A stretch of 55,527 nucleotides of DNA, from positions 1 to 55,527 of the forward strand of contig CAMVAI010000009.1 in assembly GCA_947165435.1 (NCBI GenBank), read 5' to 3'. Shown here piece by piece: positions 1-7,704 of this stretch. This stretch comes from an uncultured Prevotella sp. Lineage in GTDB: Bacteria; Bacteroidota; Bacteroidia; Bacteroidales; Bacteroidaceae. Numbering within the stretch: the stretch's first letter is position 1; every line of letters starts with the position of its first letter. A program made the translations under genes and the position numbers. The notes beneath the pieces were generated by a model. That model worked only from the letters and a program-made list of their open reading frames with translations. It was not told the DNA's origin and ran no database searches.

Positions 1-1555
1 CATTCTCGGTATCGAGTTTGGCTCTACCCGCATCAAGGCCGTCCTCATCGACGAGCAGAACAAGCCCATCGCACAGGGCTCACACGAGTGGGAGAACCAG
101 CTGGTAGATGGCCTGTGGACATACTCTACCGAAGCCATCTGGTACGGTTTGCAAGACTGCTATGCCGAGCTGCGCAAGGATGTCATGACGCAGTACGACT
201 GCGAGCTGGAGTCGCTGGCCGCCATCGGCTTCTCTGCCATGATGCACGGCTATATGGCCTTCAACGAGCAACAGCAGATCCTGGTGCCCTTCCGCACCTG
301 GCGCAACACCAATACCGGCAAGGCTGCCGCCGCCCTCTCCCGCCTGTTCCACTACAACATACCGCTGCGCTGGAGCATCAGCCACCTCTACGAAGCCATC
401 CTCGACAACGAGGAGCACGTCAGCGACATCAAGTATCTGACCACGCTGGCAGGCTACGTACACTGGCAGGTGACCGGCCAGTTCGTCCTCGGCGTAGGCG
501 ATGCCTCGGGCATGATACCCGTTGACCCCGCCACGAAGAACTACGACGCCACGATGGTTCAGAAGTTCGACGAAATCCTGTCGTCAAAGGGTCTGCCCTT
601 CACCCTGAAGGACATCATGCCCCGCGTACTCGTGGCCGGTCAGAATGCCGGTTTCCTCACCCCCGAGGGCGCCAAGCGTCTCGACGTCTCCGGCCACCTG
701 AAAGCCGGCATCCCCGTATGCCCGCCCGAAGGCGATGCCGGAACGGGTATGGCAGCCACCAATGCCGTCAAGCAGCGCACGGGCAACGTGTCGGCAGGCA
801 CCTCCAGCTTCTCGATGATCGTGCTGGAGAAGCCGCTGTCGAAGCCCTACGACATGATAGACATGGTGACCACCCCCGACGGCAGCCTCGTGGCTATGGT
901 GCATTGCAACAACTGCACCAGCGACATCAACGCCTGGGTATCGCTCTTCAAGGAGTACCAGCAGCTGCTGGGCGTACCCGTCGATATGAACGAGCTCTAC
1001 GGACGGCTGTTCAACAAGGCCCTCGAAGGCGATGCCGACTGTGGCGGGCTCATCAGCTACAACTACGTCTCGGGCGAGCCGGTCACCGGCCTGCAGGAGG
1101 GTCGCCCCCTCTTTGTGCGCGCTGCCAACGACCGCTTCAATCTGGCCAACTTCATGCGCGCCCACCTCTACGGAGCTATCGGCGTGCTGAAGCTGGGCAA
1201 CGACATCCTGCTGAAGGAAGAGCACGTCAAGGTAGATCGCATTACCGGCCACGGCGGCTACTTCAAGACAGCCGGTGTCGGACAGCGCATGCTGGCCGCA
1301 GCCCTCAACTCGCCCATCTCCGTCATGGAGACGGCCGGCGAGGGCGGTGCCTGGGGCATTGCCCTGCTGGCCGGCTATATGGTCAACAACCAGGGCAAGA
1401 GCCTGGCCGACTATCTGGAGCAGGAGGTTTTCGGCGGCAATACCGGCACGGAGATAGCCCCCACCGCCGCCGACGTGGAAGGCTTCAACCGCTATATCGA
1501 GAACTACCGCCGCGGACTGGCCATCGAGCAGGCTGCCGTAGCCCACAAATCGTGA
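1..1555 (+). CDS. FGGY-family carbohydrate kinase (5' end outside window)
   Basis: The frame is open from base 2 with no start codon, so the gene begins just upstream; 517 residues are visible, close to full length for the family. The visible N-terminus [13 protein letters not shown] is the first ATP-binding loop of the actin-like sugar kinase fold. EGDAGTGM carries the expected catalytic Asp (about visible residue 245), and [18 protein letters not shown] is the C-terminal adenosine loop. FGGY kinases phosphorylate sugars such as xylulose, ribulose, glycerol or rhamnulose in the cytoplasm. The substrate cannot be told from sequence alone; xylulokinase or ribulokinase-like is the best guess. 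The peptidase gene starts 6 nt after the stop, suggesting cotranscription. Confidence 0.88.
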   Translation, partial: ILGIEFGSTRIKAVLIDEQNKPIAQGSHEWENQLVDGLWTYSTEAIWYGLQDCYAELRKDVMTQYDCELESLAAIGFSAMMHGYMAFNEQQQILVPFRTWRNTNTGKAAAALSRLFHYNIPLRWSISHLYEAILDNEEHVSDIKYLTTLAGYVHWQVTGQFVLGVGDASGMIPVDPATKNYDATMVQKFDEILSSKGLPFTLKDIMPRVLVAGQNAGFLTPEGAKRLDVSGHLKAGIPVCPPEGDAGTGMAATNAVKQRTGNVSAGTSSFSMIVLEKPLSKPYDMIDMVTTPDGSLVAMVHCNNCTSDINAWVSLFKEYQQLLGVPVDMNELYGRLFNKALEGDADCGGLISYNYVSGEPVTGLQEGRPLFVRAANDRFNLANFMRAHLYGAIGVLKLGNDILLKEEHVKVDRITGHGGYFKTAGVGQRMLAAALNSPISVMETAGEGGAWGIALLAGYMVNNQGKSLADYLEQEVFGGNTGTEIAPTAADVEGFNRYIENYRRGLAIEQAAVAHKS

Positions 1556-1561
1556 ACCGAC

Positions 1562-2962
1562 ATGTTCAGCAAGGAAACATACATACGCCGCAGAGCTGCA
1601 CTGAAGCAGTTGGTAGGCAGGGGCATCGTTGTGCTCTTCGGCAACAACGAGGCCCCCTGCAACTACCCTTCCAACAGCTATGCGCCCATGCGGCAAGACT
1701 CGACGTTCCTCTACTACTTCGGTCAGCATCGCGACGGCCTGGTGGGCGTCATCGACATCGACCGTGACGAGGAATGGCTCTTAGGCAACGACATCGACGT
1801 GGAAGACATCGTGTGGATGGGCTTCACACCCAGCGTCAGCGACCTGGCTGCCGAGGTGGGCGTTGCCAAGACGGCACCGATGGCCGCCCTGGCCAAGATG
1901 GTCGGCAGCCCCTCGGCCGAACACCCCGTCCACTTCCTGCCGCCCTACCGCCACGACACCATGATACAGCTGATGGACCTGTTAGGCATTCACCCCTCGC
2001 GTCAGCGAGAGGCGGCCTCCCTGCCGCTCATCCAGGCCGTCGTCAAGATGCGTGCCGTCAAGGAGCAGCAGGAGATTGACGCCATCGACCGTGCCTGCGA
2101 CGTAGGCTATGCCATGCACACCACGGCACAGCGGCTGGTCAAGCCCGGCGTGACCGAGCGCTTCATAGGCGGACAGGTTGATGGCGTCGCACGCTCGCTG
2201 GCTTCCGGCGTCAGCTTTGCCACCATCTTCTCGCAGCATGGCGAAATCATGCACGGCGCACCCTCTGCCGCCCCGCTGGAGCCGGGCCGGCTGGTGCTCT
2301 GCGATGCCGGTTGCGAACTCGACGACTACTGCTCAGACCATACGCGCACCATGCCCGTCAACGGCCGCTTCACACAGCGGCAGCGCGACATCTACTCGAT
2401 TGTCGAAGCATGCCACGACTACGTGCTCCAGGTGGCCAAGCCCGGCGTGAAGTATATGGACGTGCATTTTGCCGTCTGCCGCATGATGACCGAGAAGCTC
2501 AAGGAGCTGGGACTGATGAAGGGCAACACCGACGACGCCCTGCAAGCCGGGGCCCACGCCATGTTCCTGCCTCACGGCCTGGGCCACATGATGGGTATGG
2601 ACGTTCACGACATGGAGGGCCTGGGGCAGACCTACGTCGGCTTCGACGACGAGACGCGCCCCAACCTCGAACAGTTCGGCACGAACTGTCTGCGCATGGG
2701 GCGGCGGCTGCAGCAGGGATTCGTCGTTACCGACGAGCCGGGCATCTACTTCATTCCCGCACTCATCGACGAGTGGCGGGCCAAAGGGCATTGCCGCGAC
2801 TTCCTGAACTACGACATGCTGGAGCAATACAAGGACTTCGGAGGCATACGCATCGAAGACGACGTGCTCATCACACCAGAGGGCTGCCGATTCCTCGGAC
2901 AGCAGCGCATACCCTACCACCCCGACGAGCTGGAAGCCTTCATGGCTGTCCACAACGCCTGA
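1562..2962 (+). CDS. pepP: Aminopeptidase P family metallopeptidase (M24B, Xaa-Pro)
   Basis: A 466-aa cytosolic enzyme removing N-terminal residues that precede proline. The N-terminal half is the AMP_N (creatinase-like) domain and the C-terminal half the pita-bread M24 domain. All five metal ligands are visible: Asp248 and Asp259 (in DAGCELDDYCSDHTRT), His342 (HGLGHMMG, with His338 as substrate-binding His), Glu392 (TDEPGIYF) and Glu432 (IRIEDDVLI). The ATG is 6 nt after the kinase stop, so it probably shares a transcript with the kinase. Length is normal for Bacteroidota members. The gene symbol is by family and not proof of exact specificity. Confidence 0.93.
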   Translation: MFSKETYIRRRAALKQLVGRGIVVLFGNNEAPCNYPSNSYAPMRQDSTFLYYFGQHRDGLVGVIDIDRDEEWLLGNDIDVEDIVWMGFTPSVSDLAAEVGVAKTAPMAALAKMVGSPSAEHPVHFLPPYRHDTMIQLMDLLGIHPSRQREAASLPLIQAVVKMRAVKEQQEIDAIDRACDVGYAMHTTAQRLVKPGVTERFIGGQVDGVARSLASGVSFATIFSQHGEIMHGAPSAAPLEPGRLVLCDAGCELDDYCSDHTRTMPVNGRFTQRQRDIYSIVEACHDYVLQVAKPGVKYMDVHFAVCRMMTEKLKELGLMKGNTDDALQAGAHAMFLPHGLGHMMGMDVHDMEGLGQTYVGFDDETRPNLEQFGTNCLRMGRRLQQGFVVTDEPGIYFIPALIDEWRAKGHCRDFLNYDMLEQYKDFGGIRIEDDVLITPEGCRFLGQQRIPYHPDELEAFMAVHNA

Positions 2963-3013
2963 CGGGATTTTTTTATTAACAAGCAAAACCATAACAGACA
3001 AAAAAAGACACAC

Positions 3014-4222
3014 ATGAGAAAACTATTCACACTCGCACTCATGGCCCTCGTGGCCGTCAGCGCGCAGGGAGCCAAGAAGAAAGCCCCCGCCAAGAACGCC
3101 AACAAGCCCGTGTTCACCGTCATCAAGGAGAACCCCATCACCAGCATCAAAGACCAGAACCGCTCGGGCACGTGCTGGGACTACTCTACCCTCTCCTACT
3201 TCGAGGCGGAGATACTGAAGAAGAGCGGCAAGACCTACGACCTCTGCGAAAGTTTCGTGGCCAACAAGACCTACATGGACCGCGCCGTACAGGTGGTGCG
3301 CCTGCATGGCGACTGCCAGTTTGCACAGGGCGGCTCGGCATACGACGTGCAGTATGCCCTGCAGCACTACGGCATCTGCCCCGACGACGCCATGCCCTTC
3401 CCCGGCTCGCTGTACGGCGACTCGCTGAACAATTTCAACGAGTTCTTCTCCGTCCTTGAGCCCTACGTGCAGGCCGTGGCCAAGAGCTCGGCCAAGAAGC
3501 TCTCCACGCAATGGAAGGTTGGCCTGCAGGGCATCCTCGATGCCTACTTAGGCAAGTGCCCCGACGAGTTCACCTACGAAGGCAAGACATACACGCCGAA
3601 ATCGTTTGCCGCCTCGTTAGGACTCGACTGGAACGACTACGTCAGCATCACCAGCTACACCCACCATCCCTTCTACACGGCATTCCCCGTCGAGGTGCAG
3701 GACAACTGGCGCAACCCGCTCAGCTACAACGTACCCATCGACGAGATGATGCAGATTATCGACAATGCCATCATGCAGGGCTATACCGTGGCGTGGGGCG
3801 GCGACGTGTCGAGCGACGGCTTCTCGCGCAAGGGCCTGGCCTACGCCATCGACACCAAGAAGACCGAGAAGAGCCTGCAGGGCAGCGACATGGCCCGTTG
3901 GCTCAAGCTGACCAAGGAGAAGAAAAACAACGTCATCGACTCCCTGGGCTGCACCGTGCCCGAGATTACGCCCACCCAGCAGCAGCGCCAGCAAGACTAC
4001 GACAGCTGGCAGCTCACCGACGACCACGGCATGCTCATCTTCGGCATTGCCAAAGACCAGAACGGCAAGGAATACTACATGGTGAAGAACTCGTGGGGCG
4101 AGACCGGCGACTACAAGGGCATCTGGTATATGACCAAGAACTTCATCGCCGCCTACACCATGGACTATACCGTCAACCGCAACGCCATTCCTGCCAACAT
4201 CCGCAAGAAACTCGGCCTGTAG
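3014..4222 (+). CDS. Secreted C1 (papain-like) peptidase, bleomycin hydrolase/aminopeptidase C type
   Basis: A 402-aa protein starting with a clear signal peptide (MRKLFTLALMALVAVSAQG). The papain-type triad is in the order expected for bleomycin hydrolase/PepC: Cys54 in SGTCWDYS, His338 in DDHGMLIFG and Asn359 in VKNSWG. It is somewhat shorter than classical cytosolic PepC (about 450 aa), and unlike that enzyme it should be exported to the periplasm or lipid surface. Gap of 51 nt after the aminopeptidase P gene, same strand. Two different peptidases in a row suggest a peptide-scavenging role, which is inference. Confidence 0.9.
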   Translation: MRKLFTLALMALVAVSAQGAKKKAPAKNANKPVFTVIKENPITSIKDQNRSGTCWDYSTLSYFEAEILKKSGKTYDLCESFVANKTYMDRAVQVVRLHGDCQFAQGGSAYDVQYALQHYGICPDDAMPFPGSLYGDSLNNFNEFFSVLEPYVQAVAKSSAKKLSTQWKVGLQGILDAYLGKCPDEFTYEGKTYTPKSFAASLGLDWNDYVSITSYTHHPFYTAFPVEVQDNWRNPLSYNVPIDEMMQIIDNAIMQGYTVAWGGDVSSDGFSRKGLAYAIDTKKTEKSLQGSDMARWLKLTKEKKNNVIDSLGCTVPEITPTQQQRQQDYDSWQLTDDHGMLIFGIAKDQNGKEYYMVKNSWGETGDYKGIWYMTKNFIAAYTMDYTVNRNAIPANIRKKLGL

Positions 4223-4270
4223 GCGGCGGAAGGACACGCAAGCAAACACGAAAACACAAACTTTTTGCCT

Positions 4271-4310
4271 CTTATCGTGTCAACGTGTCAACGTGACAAC
4301 GTGACAAAAA
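4271..4310 (+). repeat. Intergenic GTGTCAACGT repeat, copy A
   Basis: A 40-nt sequence built from cgtgtcaa/cgtgacaa steps. It is identical base for base to 6181-6220, and its first 27 nt match the reverse complement of 6063-6089. It sits between the peptidase stop and the terminator of the HU operon. Confidence 0.85.
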
Positions 4311-4337
4311 AAAGAGCGTCGGCAAATGCCGACGCTC
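4304..4337 (-). terminator. Rho-independent terminator of the HU/smalltalk operon
   Basis: The stem gagcgtcggc/gccgacgctc (4314-4337) has a 4-nt loop and is preceded on the + strand by a run of A. Read on the minus strand, it is a strong hairpin followed by a U tract. It lies 41 nt past the stop of the minus-strand smalltalk gene. Overlap of the A tract with repeat copy A places the repeat immediately beyond the terminator. Confidence 0.85.
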
Positions 4338-4377
4338 CCCTGTCAAACAACCATTTTACTAACAAAGAAACTACTTT

Positions 4378-4497
4378 CTAAAAGTACAGAGGGCCGAACC
4401 CCGCGCATGATGTTGTGGTTATCGCTGTGGCGAACGCCGTAATTGCAGCTACTAAAACCTTCACTACAATGTCAACCATTCTCTTGCTTAGCTTCAT
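4378..4497 (-). CDS. Smalltalk family small protein (39 aa)
   Basis: A 39-aa ORF starting MKLSKRMVDIVVKVLVAAI with a basic N-terminus, a hydrophobic Ala/Thr/Ile-rich stretch and a Cys-containing end (TTTSCAGFGPLYF). This matches my knowledge of the 'smalltalk' proteins of Bacteroidales, which lie directly downstream of HU-HIG genes; their function is unknown. Its ATG overlaps the HU stop (ATGA), indicating translational coupling, and a terminator follows. The SC segment resembles a lipobox-like end or a small membrane peptide, but topology is uncertain. Often missed by gene callers because of its size. Confidence 0.85.
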   Translation of the reverse strand: MKLSKRMVDIVVKVLVAAITAFATAITTTSCAGFGPLYF

Positions 4498-5015
4498 ACG
4501 CCAACAGTCTTTAACCAGTCGGCATACGACAACAGCTGCGTAGCCTTTATTTCCTCACCGCCCTCCGGGGCACGGGTCGTAACCTCGGTGTACACGCCTG
4601 CGAGTTCGGGGCTTGCCAGACGCTTGAACTTGAGGGCCGTGAGGTCGTCGTCCATCGTCGAATCGGGGCGGAAGCGCATACGAACACCCAGAACGTCTTT
4701 TGCGGGGTTGTACTTCAGCGGGGCAGCGACACCATTAGAATGGAGGGTAGGATAGAACACGCCCAGCTTGTCAATCTTGACGCTGACACCCTGCGACAGC
4801 AGCTCGGGGATACATTGGCTAATCTGCCCAATCACAGCAGCCACCAGAGGACGGGGCACGCCGATGACGTGCTTTGCTACATGGTCAATGAAGCCACGCT
4901 GGCTCAGACCTTCACGCTGAACGACTTCGGAATAGAAGTTGCCGAATCCAGCGCTTTTCCTGTTTTTGTTCTTGCGCATACCATAGTGCAGAACAAGATT
5001 TTCACGTAATGCCAT
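4494..5015 (-). CDS. HU-HIG family DNA-binding protein
   Basis: A 173-aa protein of the Bacteroidota HU-HIG type: an HU-like core extended by a C-terminal segment. The N-terminus LVLHYGMRKNKNRKSAGFGNFYSEVV is basic, and the middle holds the HU-like helix and strand pattern (GLSQRGFIDHVAKH, LLSQGVSVKIDKLGVFYPTL). Start ATG at 5015. It is a diverged paralogue of the upstream 173-aa gene, 27 nt away, and its stop overlaps the smalltalk start. Such proteins are thought to bind DNA as nucleoid-like factors; targets are unknown. Confidence 0.88.
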   Translation of the reverse strand: MALRENLVLHYGMRKNKNRKSAGFGNFYSEVVQREGLSQRGFIDHVAKHVIGVPRPLVAAVIGQISQCIPELLSQGVSVKIDKLGVFYPTLHSNGVAAPLKYNPAKDVLGVRMRFRPDSTMDDDLTALKFKRLASPELAGVYTEVTTRAPEGGEEIKATQLLSYADWLKTVGV

Positions 5016-5042
5016 AATAAGATACAGATTTAGTTTATTAGA

Positions 5043-5564
5043 TTACTCCGAATGAGCACGCTTGTACTCGTCCATGGGAAGCAGCACCTCTACCGTCTGG
5101 TCACCGACCTTGACATCCGTGTAGATGCCTGCGATGGTCATTGCCGTCTTGTTCTTGAGCGACTTCGACGTAAGATTATCCAGCTTCGTCGAGTCGGGAC
5201 GGAAGCGGAGGCGAAGGCCGTTTATCACTTCATTAGCCGACGGAGCAGCCTTCTTCATCTTTTCCTCCGTGATACCGCCGCCGGGGTTTTCGATGGTCGG
5301 ATAGAAGATGCCGATGCCGTTCAGCTTGACGCTTACGCCCTGCGCCACCAGCTCGGGGATGCACGTTACCACGGTTTCCAGCACTGCCGCTGTCATGCTC
5401 TCGGTGATGCCGGGGATGTGTGCCGTCACGTGATTGATGAAACCTCGCTGGGTCAACCCGTCGCGCTGCACAACCTTACCGTAGTATTTCTGATAGCCTG
5501 CCGACTTCCTGTTTTTGTTTATCCGCAGACCAATAGATAGTTTTTGTTTGCGATCGATTGCCAT
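5043..5564 (-). CDS. HU-HIG family DNA-binding protein (paralogue)
   Basis: A 173-aa HU-HIG protein, the first gene of the HU-HU-smalltalk operon and the same length as its downstream paralogue. They share LRINKNRKSAG-type N-termini, GLTQRGFINHV and LVAQGVSVKLNGIGIFYPT. An in-frame GTG lies 6 nt upstream of the ATG at 5564; ATG is preferred. Two paralogous HU genes before one smalltalk gene suggest local duplication, since a single HU gene is more usual. A promoter with good spacing lies about 160 nt upstream, leaving a long 5' leader. Confidence 0.88.
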   Translation of the reverse strand: MAIDRKQKLSIGLRINKNRKSAGYQKYYGKVVQRDGLTQRGFINHVTAHIPGITESMTAAVLETVVTCIPELVAQGVSVKLNGIGIFYPTIENPGGGITEEKMKKAAPSANEVINGLRLRFRPDSTKLDNLTSKSLKNKTAMTIAGIYTDVKVGDQTVEVLLPMDEYKRAHSE

Positions 5565-5721
5565 AAACACTAATTTTGAATTGAAAACTTGTCGCTGTTG
5601 CCTCTGGCTCGTCCCATCGGCTAACTTGCATCCATGTGGGTTACCGCTTGCTAAATCCGTCCTTGCGGCCGTCGAGGCGGTGTATAGCGGGTCGCTACAT
5701 AGGAGATACTTGACGACGATG

Positions 5722-5752
5722 CAAAGGTAAGTAAAATCCGAGAACGCTGCAA
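5722..5752 (-). promoter_or_regulatory. Promoter of the HU operon
   Basis: On the minus strand, TTG (5750-5752), 20 nt, TACCTTTG (5722-5729) matches the Bacteroidota -33/-7 consensus. The predicted transcript has a leader of about 150 nt before the ATG at 5564. Confidence 0.6.
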
Positions 5753-6062
5753 GTGGGTTGCGCGCACGCGCGTGCCCACGCGCGTGCCTCCGCGTACATT
5801 ATTATAATCAACGCATCGGAAATTAAATATCCTTAACTTCGTGTTAACGTTTTTTTTGTCCAGTTAACAAAAAAATAGCGACTTTTGCAGCCCGAAATCA
5901 TTTTCACTTAAAAACAATTCTAAAACGTAAACGCTATGGTGGATGTTGAATACCGATTCGAAGTCCACTTTTCGGTAGGCATGTGCTGCAGATTGGGGAG
6001 AAACATGTCTATACTTACGGCATCGGTAAAAGGCTACAATAGGGTGTGAAATGCCGTCACGC

Positions 6063-6089
6063 GTCACGTTGACACGTTGACACGATAAG
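6063..6089 (-). repeat. Intergenic GTGTCAACGT repeat, copy B (inverted)
   Basis: 27 nt identical to the reverse complement of the first 27 nt of copies A and C. With copy C it forms a large inverted repeat around the 20-bp palindrome at 6116-6135. Confidence 0.85.
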
Positions 6090-6180
6090 AGGTAGCACAG
6101 AATTAAATTATAATAATAATTACTATAGTAATTATATATAATTTTGATTTTCAGATATTTATCAGTAGCTTATCAGATAG

Positions 6181-6220
6181 CTTATCGTGTCAACGTGTCA
6201 ACGTGACAACGTGACAAAAA
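6181..6220 (+). repeat. Intergenic GTGTCAACGT repeat, copy C
   Basis: 40 nt, identical to copy A at 4271-4310. It abuts the truncated M15 peptidase reading frame, so the break in that gene coincides with a repeat copy. Confidence 0.85.
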
Positions 6221-6232
6221 CGAGTATCATAA

Positions 6233-6505
6233 CAAACAATCAAAAGTAATGATCTCGTCGGTGGCTCGAAGTCGTCACTCCACCTGCAAGGTCGTGCCGC
6301 TGATATACATTGCGCCTCGTGGGAACAAGCTTTCAGGTACGCAGGTTTCTTTTTGGATAGGTTCTCAAAATGTGGGATAGGCTTTGACGAGCTATTCGTA
6401 TGCAGGCGCAAATCAAATGGCAGTATATGGATTCACTTAGGCATTCCCAATGACGGTTCGTTCGCCAGCTCGCGTATTAAAGTAAACTTAATGGACTATG
6501 AATGA
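6233..6505 (+). pseudogene. Truncated M15-type peptidase (D-Ala-D-Ala carboxypeptidase-like)
   Basis: The frame is open from 6233 to a TGA at 6505 (90 codons) with no start codon near its beginning. It reads SSLHLQGRAADIH, which fits the SxHxxGxAxD metal-binding signature of M15 peptidases, followed by FDELFVC and WIHLGIP, matching the usual FDQLI and W-x-H segments. The N-terminal part is missing: the homologous frame ends at a stop (6230-6232) just after repeat copy C. Cell-wall peptidases or amidases often accompany HU-smalltalk cassettes in Bacteroidales, so this looks like the remnant of such a neighbour. Confidence 0.65.
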
Positions 6506-6665
6506 GCCAGAGTTCATCGAAGTGCCCAATAAATTTAGCATGCGGGACGGTTGCTGTGAGTGCTACTTCTATTTCGATTGCTTCAAAATGTGCCGTGTGA
6601 AAGCTGGCCATCACTGGGAGCTCAACCCGAAATATAAAGAAAAAATTGAAGAAGAGTGGTTTTAA
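6498..6665 (+). CDS. Small hypothetical protein (55 aa), acidic with Cys pairs
   Basis: An ATG at 6498 overlaps the end of the M15 remnant by 8 nt and opens a 55-codon frame: MNEPEFIEVPNKF, then DGCCECYFYFDC, and an acidic tail KIEEEWF. The stop lies within a well-formed terminator, which supports real transcription in this direction. I do not recognise the family. The arrangement suggests a two-gene unit (peptidase then small protein), as in a lysis-like cassette, but the peptidase is broken, so the small ORF may be a relic as well. Confidence 0.45.
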   Translation: MNEPEFIEVPNKFSMRDGCCECYFYFDCFKMCRVKAGHHWELNPKYKEKIEEEWF

Positions 6666-6679
6666 TACCACTCTTTTTT
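6652..6679 (+). terminator. Rho-independent terminator
   Basis: Stem aagagtggt (6652-6660) pairs with accactctt (6667-6675) around a 6-nt loop and is followed by further T residues. It overlaps the stop codon of the 55-aa ORF. Confidence 0.8.
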
Positions 6680-6685
6680 CTCACC

Positions 6686-6721
6686 TGTCACGTTGACACG
6701 TTGACACGTTGACACGATAAG
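6686..6721 (-). repeat. Intergenic GTGTCAACGT repeat, copy D (inverted)
   Basis: 36 nt with one extra cgtgtcaa step compared with copies A and C, in inverted orientation. It lies 5 nt from the end of tyrA. Copies A and D bracket the HU/M15 block. Confidence 0.85.
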
Positions 6722-6725
6722 GGGG

Positions 6726-7529
6726 TTATTTCCTGATTTCGATGTCGCGGCGGACGTTGTCGCGGATTTTCGTCAGGTAGCCCTTCATGCCCTCGGCGTC
6801 CTTACGGTCGATAATCTCCAGCAGCTCTTTCAGCTCGGTGCGAATCTGGCTGACCTGGTCGTGGGTGTAGGGGTTGAAGAGTATCTCCTGCAACAGGTAG
6901 TCGTCTTCGTTCAGCACGCCCTTGGCTATGCGCATGTGGCGCTTGAAGGTGGTGCCGGGGGCATCCTGGTGCTTCATGACGGCGGCAAAGACGAAGGTGC
7001 TGACGAAGGGGATGGAGAGCGAATAGGCCACCGTACGGTCGTGCTCGTCGAAGGAGTATTCGTAAATGTTCAGCCCCAGCCGCTGATAGAGGTCCTTGAA
7101 GAAGATGCGCCCCATGTAGTCGCCCTCGCTGATGATGATGGCATTCTCTTCGGAGAGCTGCTGCAGGTTGGCAAACGTGGGGCCGAACATGGGGTGAGTG
7201 GAAACGTAGCGGCGCCCTGACTGCTCGTAGAACTGCTGCAGGTCGGTCTTCACGGAAGCGATGTCGCTGATGATGCAGTCGTCGGGCAGGTAGGGCAGCA
7301 CTTGCTGGAACACGGGAATGGTGTATTTCAGCGTGACGGCATTGATGACCAGCTCGGGCTTGAAGTCGCTGACAGACGCCAGGTCGGTGAAACGCTGGCA
7401 GTTATAGGTGAAACGCATGCGGCGAGGGTCACGTTCATAGACGGCTACCTCGTGGTCGAAACTGAGCAGGTCGATGAAGAACGAACCCATCTTGCCGGCT
7501 CCTAATACTAATATTTTCATTTCATTCAA
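6726..7529 (-). CDS. tyrA: Prephenate dehydrogenase (TyrA-type)
   Basis: A 267-aa NAD(P)-dependent enzyme converting prephenate to 4-hydroxyphenylpyruvate, the Tyr-specific step. The N-terminal Rossmann loop is MKILVLGAGKMGSF, and STHPMFGP is the substrate-binding His/Pro segment typical of the family. A second in-frame ATG (7520) directly precedes the Rossmann strand and may be the true start. It is the last gene of the pheA - aminotransferase - DAHPS/CM - tyrA operon, separated from the previous gene by a 170-nt spacer filled with short repeats. No C-terminal ACT domain is seen, so direct Tyr inhibition is not evident. Confidence 0.9.
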   Translation of the reverse strand: MNEMKILVLGAGKMGSFFIDLLSFDHEVAVYERDPRRMRFTYNCQRFTDLASVSDFKPELVINAVTLKYTIPVFQQVLPYLPDDCIISDIASVKTDLQQFYEQSGRRYVSTHPMFGPTFANLQQLSEENAIIISEGDYMGRIFFKDLYQRLGLNIYEYSFDEHDRTVAYSLSIPFVSTFVFAAVMKHQDAPGTTFKRHMRIAKGVLNEDDYLLQEILFNPYTHDQVSQIRTELKELLEIIDRKDAEGMKGYLTKIRDNVRRDIEIRK

Positions 7530-7537
7530 ATTTAAAG

Positions 7538-7704
7538 AATGAGAAATGAAAGAAATGAGAAATGAAAGAAATGCAAATGAAGAAATGAAGGAATGCTCTC
7601 CACGGCGAACAAGGGCATAGCATCATTTAATCATTTCTTCATTTTCATTTCTTTCATTTCTCATTCCTCATTTCTCATTTCTTTCATTTCTTTCATTTCT
7701 CATT
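7538..7704. repeat. Inverted pair of AATGAAAGA-type arrays
   Basis: Steps such as aatgagaaatgaaagaa fill 7538-7595, and the complementary type catttctttcatttctc fills 7626-7704. The two tracts could pair into a long hairpin between the DAHPS/CM gene and tyrA. The second tract runs into the last codons of the DAHPS/CM gene. Confidence 0.8.

Larger units (their letters stand above)
5753..6232. other. Gene-poor spacer with alternating CG tract and 20-bp palindrome
   Basis: No convincing gene was found. At 5758-5790 the sequence is almost pure alternating purine/pyrimidine and includes the palindrome GCACGCGCGTGC (5764-5775) followed by a near copy. On the + strand, a weak promoter-like string precedes a 37-codon ORF starting at 5935 (MVDVEYRFEVHF...), which I do not recognise and do not call a gene. 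A perfect 20-bp AT palindrome lies at 6116-6135, between two oppositely oriented copies of the GTGTCAACGT repeat. Confidence 0.5.

Noticed and set aside
4740..5009. Open frames on the strand opposite the HU genes
   Set aside because: High-GC antisense frames with no start signals or family resemblance; treated as shadows of the real genes.
5935..6048. 37-codon + strand ORF (MVDVEYRFEVHF...)
   Set aside because: Weak promoter resemblance and no family recognised; too little support for a gene.
7626..7704. Possible CRISPR-like array between the DAHPS/CM gene and tyrA
   Set aside because: The repeats are short, degenerate and have no spacers of constant length; no cas genes are near.
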